Shown here in pieces: positions 41,471 to 49,038 of a DNA stretch of 64,000 bases. The stretch comes from CAKUFA01 sp963618735 (lineage in GTDB: Bacteria > Bacillota > Clostridia > Christensenellales > Aristaeellaceae), in the NCBI GenBank assembly GCA_963618735.1, contig CAVEUM010000001.1:1-64000 (forward strand). The letters are read 5' to 3'. Each line of letters starts with the position of its first letter. Position 1 is the stretch's first letter. The translations under genes and the position numbers were made by a program. The notes beneath the pieces are model-generated. The model ran no database searches. It worked only from the letters and a program-made list of their open reading frames with translations, and was not told the origin of the DNA.

Positions 41471-41492
41471 CTCTGCCTCAGGCAAGGCAGAG
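41471..41492 (-). terminator. Terminator of the 41504 membrane gene
   Basis: On the minus strand CTCTGCCT pairs with AGGCAGAG around TGCCTG, followed by a T-rich TTCTTCTTTTC. It lies upstream of the GH2 gene, so transcription into the hexuronide genes would need readthrough or an unseen promoter. Confidence 0.8.
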
Positions 41493-41503
41493 CTGTAAGC
41501 ACA

Positions 41504-41920
41504 TCAGGCTTTGACAGTCTTCTCCTTGCGGGCGTAGATGGAAACTTCACCCAGCACGAAGGCGGCTACTGCGAGTCCTGCAAAGATCAGGAACTTGGAG
41601 TCGAAGCCTTTTTCATCAATGGCCACAAATACGTCACTGACGTACCAGTAGCAGCTATGTACAAAGAAGCAAAGGGAAACGCCGCTCAGGGCAGTTACCA
41701 GGGCAGAGGCCAGACCATAGCGGCGCATAGCCACCAGCACAACGCCTGCCACACAGGCAGCAATCAGCAGAATCATGGTGTAGGAATTGAAGCAGTTACG
41801 ATTGGTTGCACCAAAGGTGCCGTTGATGACCTTGAAGTAAATACCGGCTGCCAGAGAGAGCACAGCCGCAATCAGGGTGGTGTAAACACCGAAGCCCTTC
41901 TTGGTGGAAGTTTCACTCAT
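41504..41920 (-). CDS. Four-helix membrane protein, unknown function
   Basis: This 138-residue protein has four predicted membrane helices (about 12-32, 42-62, 66-88 and 110-130), separated by short loops, and a basic tail (ARKEKTVKA). It is not recognised. AAAGGAG before ATG 41920 fits well. It may be cotranscribed with the hexuronide operon, but a terminator lies between. It is the divergent partner of the GH3 gene across a 536-base intergenic region. Confidence 0.75.
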   Translation of the reverse strand: MSETSTKKGFGVYTTLIAAVLSLAAGIYFKVINGTFGATNRNCFNSYTMILLIAACVAGVVLVAMRRYGLASALVTALSGVSLCFFVHSCYWYVSDVFVAIDEKGFDSKFLIFAGLAVAAFVLGEVSIYARKEKTVKA

Positions 41921-42088
41921 GGAAAAAACTCCTTTCAGCTTTCCCGATACACAGGAAGTGACCCTGCCTGCAAAGGCAGCGTCTGCCGCGCTGAGAGAGT
42001 GTGTCGGAATACACGTGAATGGTTGCTTCAAGACAATGAAACCGCACTTTCACCGTCGGATGCCAGCCACTCCGTAAAAGACAAATTT

Positions 42089-42117
42089 ATTATGACATAT
42101 TTGAACGAATTGTGCAA
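42089..42117 (-). promoter_or_regulatory. Promoter of the 41504 gene
   Basis: On the minus strand TTGCAC, 17 bases, then CATAAT (plus-strand ATTATG at 42089-42094). It gives a leader of about 160 bases that contains a CTGCC/GGCAG hairpin. Confidence 0.55.
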
Positions 42118-42212
42118 TCCACACTTTTTGTGAAAAAGCGAACTGCGGATGATTTTTAACGGCGAAAGAGGTGAAACAGCGACAAAAAACACATCGCAGG
42201 CAGACACGATTG

Positions 42213-42281
42213 CACGTTCACGACAAAAACGTGACGCAAACAAGCACTTTCCGATGTCACGCCAAACTGGCGTACATGTAC
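42213..42281. promoter_or_regulatory. Palindromic operator candidates between divergent glycan genes
   Basis: The long gap 41921-42456 holds three inverted repeats upstream of the GH3 gene. CACGTT...AACGTG spans 42213-42233, ACGCCA-AAC-TGGCGT spans 42259-42273, and GTACATGTAC spans 42272-42281, with the last two sharing bases. They look like regulator sites. No clear -35/-10 pair is seen for the plus strand, although TATAAA at 42313-42318 is a possible -10. Confidence 0.5.
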
Positions 42282-42456
42282 GACAAAAGACTTTCTATTT
42301 TGCTACAAATGTTATAAAATATAAAAAGCTAAACAGCTTTCAGGATGCGTGACTCATATCGCCGCGCAATGGGTCTGCCCTGGCTGTTGCCACCGTCGCC
42401 GCAAGGACGTGTGGCTCGAAGAAGCAGGTTTCTCATTTGGAAAGGAGAATCCCTCG

Positions 42457-45420
42457 ATGAAGGCATCCAAGAAGAGAACACTCAAGAAGGTATTCTTGAA
42501 TGTAACGGCAACTTTGTTTGCTGTCATTTTCACGGGCAACGTCATTGCCGGCGAGTGCGCTGGTCAGCTTAACTCCGCACTGGGTACCACCACCTCCAAG
42601 GTTGTGAGCACCGGTGAGGGCGAAGATGAAGGCTACGCCCGCTATTACGAAAGTCAGTATTCTTCCATCGCTGAACTGAAGGCCGCTGGTGAAGCAAAGG
42701 TTCGCGAGGTGGAAGGTGAAGGCATCGTTCTGCTGAAGAACGATCATAATGTGCTTCCTCTGCAGGCAGGCAGCGATGTGTCCCTGGTGGGTGTTACCAT
42801 CCTGGACCCTGTGTACGGCGGTACCGGTTCCGGCGCTGTGGACGCCAATGGCGCTGCCAACTATCTGGACGTCATGAAGGATGCGGGCTTCAATGTGGTA
42901 GATGAAGCGTTGCTGAACTACTACACCGAAAAGGAAGCCAAGCGCAACACCCACGAGATCGGCGAGATCAAGTGGAGCAAGGTGAAGAAGAATAACGATG
43001 ATACCATCGGCAACGGCGAAGACGTGATCTACGTGGTTGGCCGTGTGGGCGGCGAAGGCAATGACGTGACCGTGTCCATGGATGACACCCTGGATGACGA
43101 TTACCTCAAGCTGAACGAAGACGAGCTGTCTGTGCTGGAAGGCCTGAACGAGCTGAAGCAGGATGGCAAGATTCGCTCCATCACGGTGATCATCAACAGC
43201 GCAAACCCCATGTCTGTGGGCTTCCTGAATGATCCTGCTTACGGCGTGGATGCTGCCCTGTGGGTTGGTTCCGTGGGTCAGACCGGTCTGTACGCTGTGG
43301 GCGATGTGATCTCCGGCAAGGTCAATCCTTCCGGCTCTCTGCCTGACACCTGGTGGACGGACAACCAGCTGAATCCTGTGCAGAACAATTTCGGTTCCTA
43401 CACTTATGAGGATTCCGGCAGCTACGACCTGGGTGCCAATGCCAACAAGTACAATCAGTACGTTGTTTATCAGGAAGGCATCTATGTGGGTTATAAGTAC
43501 ACCGAGACCCGCTATGAAGATGTGGTGCTTGGCACGCCCAACGCCGGCAGCTTCACCTACACGGATAACGTGGCTTATCCCTTCGGCTACGGCCTGAGCT
43601 ACAGCGACTTCACCATGAGCGACATGAAGGTCATCAAGTCCGGCACGGGCTTGGAAACCACCTACACCGTGTCTGTGAAGGTGACCAACACGGGCGCTGT
43701 GGCCGGCAAGAAGACGGTGCAGATCTATGCCCAGAAGCCTTACACCGAGTATGACAAGACCAACAGCATCGAAAAGGCTGCTGTGGAGCTTGTCGGCTAC
43801 GGCAAGACTGCTCTGCTGGATCCCGGCGCCAGCGAAACGGTGATGGTTGACGTTCCTGAGTACTTCCTGACCAGCTATGACGCTTATGGTACGGGTGTGT
43901 ACATCCTGGACGAAGGCACCTATTACCTGACTGCTGCTGACGACAGCCACGCTGCCGTGAACAACATCCTGAGCGCCAAGGGCATGACCACTGAAAACGG
44001 CATGACCGCTGAGGGCGATGCTTCCCTGGCCTACAGCATGGATTACACCTTCGATTCCACCACCTATGCTTCTGCTTACGGCACGGGCAATGCTGTGACC
44101 AGCCTGTTTGCAGATACTGATATCAACCGCTATGAAGGCCGCGGCGACAACTCCGTGGTGTATTATAGCCGCAGCGACTGGGAAGGCACCGTGACCTCTG
44201 GTTACGTGAAGCTGACCATGACCGCTCAGATGGCTGCAGATGCCAAGCTGGATGACAGCGATCTGCCCGATGACTCCGAAGCTGAATGGCCTACCATGGG
44301 TCAGGATGCCGGCCTCCAGCTGATCAACATGCTGGACTATGACTACGATGATCCCATGTGGGATACCTTCATGGATCAGCTGACCTATGAAGAAATGGCC
44401 AAGCTGTGCGCTAATGGCCTGCGCATGACCATCGATATCGATTCGATCGGCAAGCCCCTGACCACCGACCACAACGGTCCTTCCGGTGTTACTCAGAAGT
44501 ACTCCGTGGGCGAGAATGGCTACGCTACCCAGACCGATGACCCCGACAAGAACATGAAGGGCACCTGCTATCCCTGCAACGGCATCATCGCTGCAACCTT
44601 CAACGACAAGCTGATCCAGGAAGTGGGCGAGCTCATTGGTGAAGACGCTATGTGGGCTGGCTACGCCGGCCTGTACGGCACGGGCCTGAACATCCATCGT
44701 TCTGCTTATGCCGGCCGCGTATTCGAGTACTACTCTGAAGACGGCATCCTGACCGGCCTGGTGGACAGTGCTGAAACTGTGGGTATCCAGAGCAAGGGCG
44801 TGTATGTGTACAACAAGCACTTCGTGCTGAACGATCAGGAAAATAATCGTGCCGGCATTGGTACGTGGGTGAACGAGCAGGCGCTGCGTGAAAATTACCT
44901 CCGCGCCTTCGAGCTGCCCATCGTGACCGCTGATGCGAAGTGCGTCATGACCGCCTTCAACCGTCTGGGTGCTCAGTGGGCAGGCGCTTACAGCGAACTG
45001 CTGACCGACTGGCTCCGCGGTGAGGCTGGCATGGAAGGCTTCGCTGTGACCGACATGTATGATGATACCTACATGGTGAAGGTCCACGAAGTGCTGGCTG
45101 GCAACGACATCCCCGATAACTACGTTGGCGATGACGTGTCCCAGTTTGCGGCCTATGGCCCCAACGGCTCCAACCCCAACAAGCTGGTGGCACAGGCTCT
45201 GCGCCTGTCCAGCAAGCGTGTGCTGTACACGGTACTGCACTCCCGCGGCATGGACGGCATCAGCCGCAACAGCAAGATCGTTGCTGTCACGCCTTGGTGG
45301 CAGATGACGCTGAACATTGCAACCGGCGTTCTGGGTGCGCTGACCCTGCTGGCACTGGTTCTGCTGGTGCTGGACATGGTGAAGGGCAAGAAGAAGCCTG
45401 AAGCAAAGAAGGCTGCGTAA
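42457..45420 (+). CDS. Membrane-anchored GH3 glycosidase with reversed domain order
   Basis: The 987-residue protein has an N-terminal membrane helix (about 9-30). Next comes a GH3 C-terminal domain (GEGIVLLKND at about 87, YPFGYGLSYSDF at about 375), then a fibronectin-III-like domain (VKVTNTGAVAGKKTVQIYAQ, about 408-480). A linker leads to the GH3 N-terminal TIM barrel (about 628-880) with nucleophile Asp 866 in VTDMY and LTTDHNGPSGV, and a C-terminal membrane helix (about 950-975). Most GH3 enzymes have the barrel first; reversed order is known in Ruminococcus albus beta-glucosidase. AAAGGAG supports ATG 42457. The substrate is unknown. Confidence 0.93.
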   Translation: MKASKKRTLKKVFLNVTATLFAVIFTGNVIAGECAGQLNSALGTTTSKVVSTGEGEDEGYARYYESQYSSIAELKAAGEAKVREVEGEGIVLLKNDHNVLPLQAGSDVSLVGVTILDPVYGGTGSGAVDANGAANYLDVMKDAGFNVVDEALLNYYTEKEAKRNTHEIGEIKWSKVKKNNDDTIGNGEDVIYVVGRVGGEGNDVTVSMDDTLDDDYLKLNEDELSVLEGLNELKQDGKIRSITVIINSANPMSVGFLNDPAYGVDAALWVGSVGQTGLYAVGDVISGKVNPSGSLPDTWWTDNQLNPVQNNFGSYTYEDSGSYDLGANANKYNQYVVYQEGIYVGYKYTETRYEDVVLGTPNAGSFTYTDNVAYPFGYGLSYSDFTMSDMKVIKSGTGLETTYTVSVKVTNTGAVAGKKTVQIYAQKPYTEYDKTNSIEKAAVELVGYGKTALLDPGASETVMVDVPEYFLTSYDAYGTGVYILDEGTYYLTAADDSHAAVNNILSAKGMTTENGMTAEGDASLAYSMDYTFDSTTYASAYGTGNAVTSLFADTDINRYEGRGDNSVVYYSRSDWEGTVTSGYVKLTMTAQMAADAKLDDSDLPDDSEAEWPTMGQDAGLQLINMLDYDYDDPMWDTFMDQLTYEEMAKLCANGLRMTIDIDSIGKPLTTDHNGPSGVTQKYSVGENGYATQTDDPDKNMKGTCYPCNGIIAATFNDKLIQEVGELIGEDAMWAGYAGLYGTGLNIHRSAYAGRVFEYYSEDGILTGLVDSAETVGIQSKGVYVYNKHFVLNDQENNRAGIGTWVNEQALRENYLRAFELPIVTADAKCVMTAFNRLGAQWAGAYSELLTDWLRGEAGMEGFAVTDMYDDTYMVKVHEVLAGNDIPDNYVGDDVSQFAAYGPNGSNPNKLVAQALRLSSKRVLYTVLHSRGMDGISRNSKIVAVTPWWQMTLNIATGVLGALTLLALVLLVLDMVKGKKKPEAKKAA

Positions 45421-45442
45421 TCTTAGTCCTCGATTAACCATC

Positions 45443-45483
45443 GGAGTCATGGAAGAGTCACATCTTCCATGGCTCCTTTTTGT
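45443..45483 (+). terminator. Terminator of the GH3 gene
   Basis: GGAG(T)CATGGAAGA pairs with TCTTCCATG(G)CTCC around GTCACA, with one mismatch pair, and is followed by TTTTT. Confidence 0.9.
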
Positions 45484-45544
45484 TGTGCAGTGCATTCAGC
45501 CGAAACATAATGCGAGGCAGTGCCTGGTATTTTGCATGCGAAAA

Positions 45545-45570
45545 GGCGATGCCTCGTGAAAGACATCGCC
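45545..45570 (-). terminator. Terminator of the beta-helix protein gene
   Basis: On the minus strand GGCGATG pairs with CATCGCC around a 12-base loop and is followed by TTTTCG. It lies about 80 bases past the stop at 45649. Confidence 0.7.
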
Positions 45571-45648
45571 ATGTTTCGTGAATTCTATGCGGTTCTATAA
45601 GGAGCAGGAAGGATAAGCACTGATGCGTGAACCATCCTTCTGCAATCC

Positions 45649-47418
45649 TTACACTGATTCGCTTACGCCTTCCAGCGCTACACCGTTCACATAGAGGGTA
45701 TAGCCGTTGGAAATGACCTGAGAGGCATCACCTTCAAAGGAGGTAATGTAGCAATCAGCGGTCAGCGTCCAGGTGCTGGTGGAATCCAGAGAAACGTTCA
45801 CTTCGCCTACTTCGGTGGAGACGGTTTCGCCGCGGCTGTTGGTGATTTCACCGGAAATGCAGCCGGTGAAGGAAGAATTCTCCGTCAGGCTCATGCTCAG
45901 GATGGAGTTGCTGCCCACGAGCACCTTGCCGCTCAGGGTCTGCGATACCGCGTTCAATTCGGCTTCATTGGTGGCACCGTTCCAGCCGTCATCACATACG
46001 GAGAACAGGATGTCGTCGGAATCCTCATTGATGATGGTCACGTTGTTCAACGTCACCACTGCGTGGGTGTTGGTGACATGGAACACATGACCGCTCTGGC
46101 TGGTCAGGCTGCCGCCTGTCATGGAGAAGGCGGAAGTGCCGGAATCGGCATCACCGGACATGGACTGATAAATCATGATGGAGTCGAAGAAGGTAGCATG
46201 GCCGTTGCACTGGGTGTTGTTTACGGTGAAGTCACAATTCGTCAGGGTGATGCTGTTCTTGCCCTCGATGCATACGCCTTCGGAGAGGTTTGAGGTAAGC
46301 TCTGCGTTGGAAACGGTAATGTTTGCTGTGGAATAGATGGCAGGGGAGCCAAGACCATTCGTGGTGTAGCTGCCGCCGTCCACCACGACTGTTCCGCCGC
46401 CGCGGTCCGTGCGGATCGCTGCGGAAGAAGTGCCGCTGGTTTCAATGGTCAGGTTGCTGGCGTAGGTCACTCCGCCGCCGGTGGTCATAATGCCGCCGGA
46501 GCCGTCGCCAGTGGTGGTAATGGTGGAATCGGAGATGGTGACGGTGGTGCCGTCGCCCGCTGCGCCGTTGGTGCCGCCATTGCCGCCGTAGGAGAAAACA
46601 CCGTTTGCGCCATTGGCACTGGAGGTAATGGCAGCGCCCGTGATGGTCACGTTGGCGCCATCCTTGGCCAGCACAGCAGCGTTCAGACCATAGAAGTTGC
46701 AGTTGTCGCCGCCGTCGGAGTCACCTGTTTTCGTGGCGGTAAAGTCGCTGACAGTTACGCTGTCTGCTGTGGAAATGAGCAGGGCGCTTTCATCAGCAGT
46801 TTCGGAGACGTAGGTTTCGCCGCTCAGCTCAGCAGCGGAAGTGATTTCAGTAGCGCCTGCATAGTGAATGTCCTTGGAGGAGCTCATACCGGGGCCGCCG
46901 CTGGGGGGATTGCCGCCAGGCATGCCCATGCCGGCAGAATTTTCACTCAGCCAGGCGGAAATAGCATCGCGCTCGTCGCTGGTGATGGTACCGTTTGATA
47001 CCAGCTCGTCCAGCTGGGTATCGGACAGCATCATGCCCATGCCGCCTTGCATCTCGGGAGCAGAGCCGCCTTGGGCGCCGCCAGGCATCTCGGGAGCAGA
47101 GCCGCCCTGGTCACCTTCGGGCTTTTCGGGAGCAGAGTCTGGCTTGTCGGTGTCAGACTGCTCGCCGTCAGGCTTTGCAGGGGCAGATTCGCCAGACTGG
47201 CCATCAGGCATTTCGGGTCGGCTGGATTCCAGATAAGTATTGATGGCATCCAGCGTTTCCTGGCTGATTATGCCCTGAGTGACCAAATCCTGCAGGCCAC
47301 TGGGCATGGTCATGGTTTCAGCAGCAGGTGCACTGTTGGTGCTTGTTGCTTCATCGGCAAAGGCGCAGGACATGCAGCTTATGGACAGCGCCAATGTCAT
47401 CGCAAGAACTTTCTTCAT
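45649..47418 (-). CDS. Secreted beta-helix repeat protein with Pro/Gly-rich linker
   Basis: This 589-residue protein has a signal peptide (MKKVLAMTLALSISCMSCAFA). Two similar 20-residue helical units (LQDLVTQGIISQETLDAIN and LDELVSNGTITSDERDAIS) flank a linker with the repeat GGSAPEMPGG and related P/E/G/S segments. About 370 residues of parallel beta-helix-like strands follow, rich in Thr, Ser, Asn and Gly (residues 190-560). No LPXTG or membrane anchor is seen. It may be an adhesin or surface structural protein; no enzyme motif is visible. It is monocistronic. Confidence 0.85.
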   Translation of the reverse strand: MKKVLAMTLALSISCMSCAFADEATSTNSAPAAETMTMPSGLQDLVTQGIISQETLDAINTYLESSRPEMPDGQSGESAPAKPDGEQSDTDKPDSAPEKPEGDQGGSAPEMPGGAQGGSAPEMQGGMGMMLSDTQLDELVSNGTITSDERDAISAWLSENSAGMGMPGGNPPSGGPGMSSSKDIHYAGATEITSAAELSGETYVSETADESALLISTADSVTVSDFTATKTGDSDGGDNCNFYGLNAAVLAKDGANVTITGAAITSSANGANGVFSYGGNGGTNGAAGDGTTVTISDSTITTTGDGSGGIMTTGGGVTYASNLTIETSGTSSAAIRTDRGGGTVVVDGGSYTTNGLGSPAIYSTANITVSNAELTSNLSEGVCIEGKNSITLTNCDFTVNNTQCNGHATFFDSIMIYQSMSGDADSGTSAFSMTGGSLTSQSGHVFHVTNTHAVVTLNNVTIINEDSDDILFSVCDDGWNGATNEAELNAVSQTLSGKVLVGSNSILSMSLTENSSFTGCISGEITNSRGETVSTEVGEVNVSLDSTSTWTLTADCYITSFEGDASQVISNGYTLYVNGVALEGVSESV

Positions 47419-47525
47419 GATTGATATTCCTCCTTTTTCGTGAGCGGCTCATGGGAGCCTCTCAACGACAACCATTCTAGCGTCATCTTTTGAAGAAAGA
47501 TTGAACCGAATCTGAAGATTAGATG

Positions 47526-47573
47526 AAGAAAAACAGCGTGAGAAGATCGTAAAGTGACCCTCTCACGCTGTTT
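47526..47573 (-). terminator. Terminator of gltBD
   Basis: On the minus strand AAACAGCGTGAGA pairs perfectly with TCTCACGCTGTTT around a 17-base loop, followed by TTCTTC. Confidence 0.85.
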
Positions 47574-47577
47574 GCTG

Positions 47578-49032
47578 TTACATTTCCGTGTATCCCATCA
47601 GATAACGGTCAATTTCCCGAGCGGCGTTGCGGCCTTCACTGATGCCCCACACCACCAGAGACTGACCGCGGCGCATATCGCCTGCAGCAAATACTTTTTC
47701 TACATTGGTTCTGTAATCATCGCCTGCGGCAACGGTTCCGCGGGAATCAACCTCCACGCCAAAGGCCTCCGGCACGGAACGCTGACATCCAACGAAGCCA
47801 GCTGCAATCAGCAGCAAATCGCAGTTAATTTCATGCTCGCTGCCCTGCACAATGTCCCGACCTTTTAGAGAAACGAGCTTCAGCCCACGCACATGGCCGG
47901 CGTCATCCTTCAGAATTTCGCTGACGGTGGTTTCAAACAGGCGGGGATCCTGCCCAAAGACGGCAATGGCTTCCTGCTGGCCGTAATCGGTCTTCAGCAC
48001 ACGGGGCCATTCGGGCCAGGGATTCGACTCAAGACGCTCTTCCGGGGGCTTCGGCATCATTTCCAGCTGGGTAACACTGGCGCATCCCAAGCGGATAGAC
48101 GTACCAACGCAGTCGTTACCCGTGTCGCCGCCGCCAACGATGACGACATGCTTGCCTTTGGCATCAATTGCATCTGCCGTGCCAAGCAGGTGCTTGGTGG
48201 CAGCTGTCAGGAAGTCCACTGCAAAGTGCACCCCTTTGGCATCACGTCCGGGAATATTCAGATCACGGGGCTGACCTGCGCCGCAGCAGAGCAAAACGGC
48301 ATCGTACTCTTCCCTGAGTTTGCCTGCATCGACAGTTACGCCTACCTCGGCGTTGGTGATGAAGGTGATGCCTTCCTCTTCCATCAGCTTGATACGGCGA
48401 GCTACAATCTGCTTGTCCAGCTTCATGTTGGGAATGCCGTACATCAGCAGTCCGCCGGGACGGTCTGCCTTTTCATAAACGGTGACGCTGTGACCGCGGT
48501 GATTCAGCATTTGTGCGGCAGCCAGACCAGCGGGACCGCTGCCGACGATGGCAACCTTCTGTCCGCTGCGGACGCGGGGCGGCTTAGGCTGCATCCAGCC
48601 CTTTTCGTAGGCTTCCTCGATGATGGCCAGCTCGTTGTCATGCACCGTAACACTTTCACCATTGAGATTGCAGGTGCAGGCAACCTCGCACAGGGCGGGG
48701 CACACGCGGCCTGTAAACTCTGGAAAGCAATTGGTTTTCAGCAACCGATCCAGCGCGTGACGGGTGTTGCCCAGGTACAGCATGTCGTTCCATTCGGGAA
48801 TCAGGTTGTGCAGGGGACAGCCGGTATACATGCCATTCATCTTCTCGCCGCTCTGGCAGAAGGGGACGCCGCAGTTCATGCAGCGGGCAGCCTGCTCGCG
48901 CCGTGCCTTTGGAGGAAGCGGCAGCTTGAATTCATTGAAATCCTGAATCCGCTCCAGCGGATCNNNNNNNNNNGGATCTCTCCACGTGATATTTTTACGC
49001 GGATACAGCAAAAATCCATCAATCTTGCCCAT
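47578..49032 (-). CDS. gltD: Glutamate synthase small subunit, crossed by an assembly gap
   Basis: GltD moves electrons from NADPH through FAD and 4Fe-4S clusters to GltB. The protein shows the Cys motifs CMNCGVPFCQ, CPLHNL and CPALCEVAC, the FAD motif GSGPAGLAAAQ, and the NADPH motif GGGDTGNDC. A run of ten N lies at 48964-48973, near residue 20. Removing the Ns and a duplicated GGATC gives NITWRDPLERIQDFNEF, matching the family, and about 479 residues. It starts six bases after gltB ends. Confidence 0.95.
   Translation of the reverse strand: MGKIDGFLLYPRKNITWRDXXXXDPLERIQDFNEFKLPLPPKARREQAARCMNCGVPFCQSGEKMNGMYTGCPLHNLIPEWNDMLYLGNTRHALDRLLKTNCFPEFTGRVCPALCEVACTCNLNGESVTVHDNELAIIEEAYEKGWMQPKPPRVRSGQKVAIVGSGPAGLAAAQMLNHRGHSVTVYEKADRPGGLLMYGIPNMKLDKQIVARRIKLMEEEGITFITNAEVGVTVDAGKLREEYDAVLLCCGAGQPRDLNIPGRDAKGVHFAVDFLTAATKHLLGTADAIDAKGKHVVIVGGGDTGNDCVGTSIRLGCASVTQLEMMPKPPEERLESNPWPEWPRVLKTDYGQQEAIAVFGQDPRLFETTVSEILKDDAGHVRGLKLVSLKGRDIVQGSEHEINCDLLLIAAGFVGCQRSVPEAFGVEVDSRGTVAAGDDYRTNVEKVFAAGDMRRGQSLVVWGISEGRNAAREIDRYLMGYTEM
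48964..48973. other. Assembly gap (10 N), probably artificial
   Basis: GGATC ends the left flank and begins the right flank. Merging them restores a normal GltD N-terminus, so the ten N plus one copy (15 bases) are extra. Confidence 0.85.
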
Positions 49033-49038
49033 TTCCGC

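Noticed and set aside
42433..45495. Minus-strand open frame of 1020 codons antisense to GH3
   Set aside because: Same reason: no ribosome site, no family, and a strongly supported gene on the other strand.
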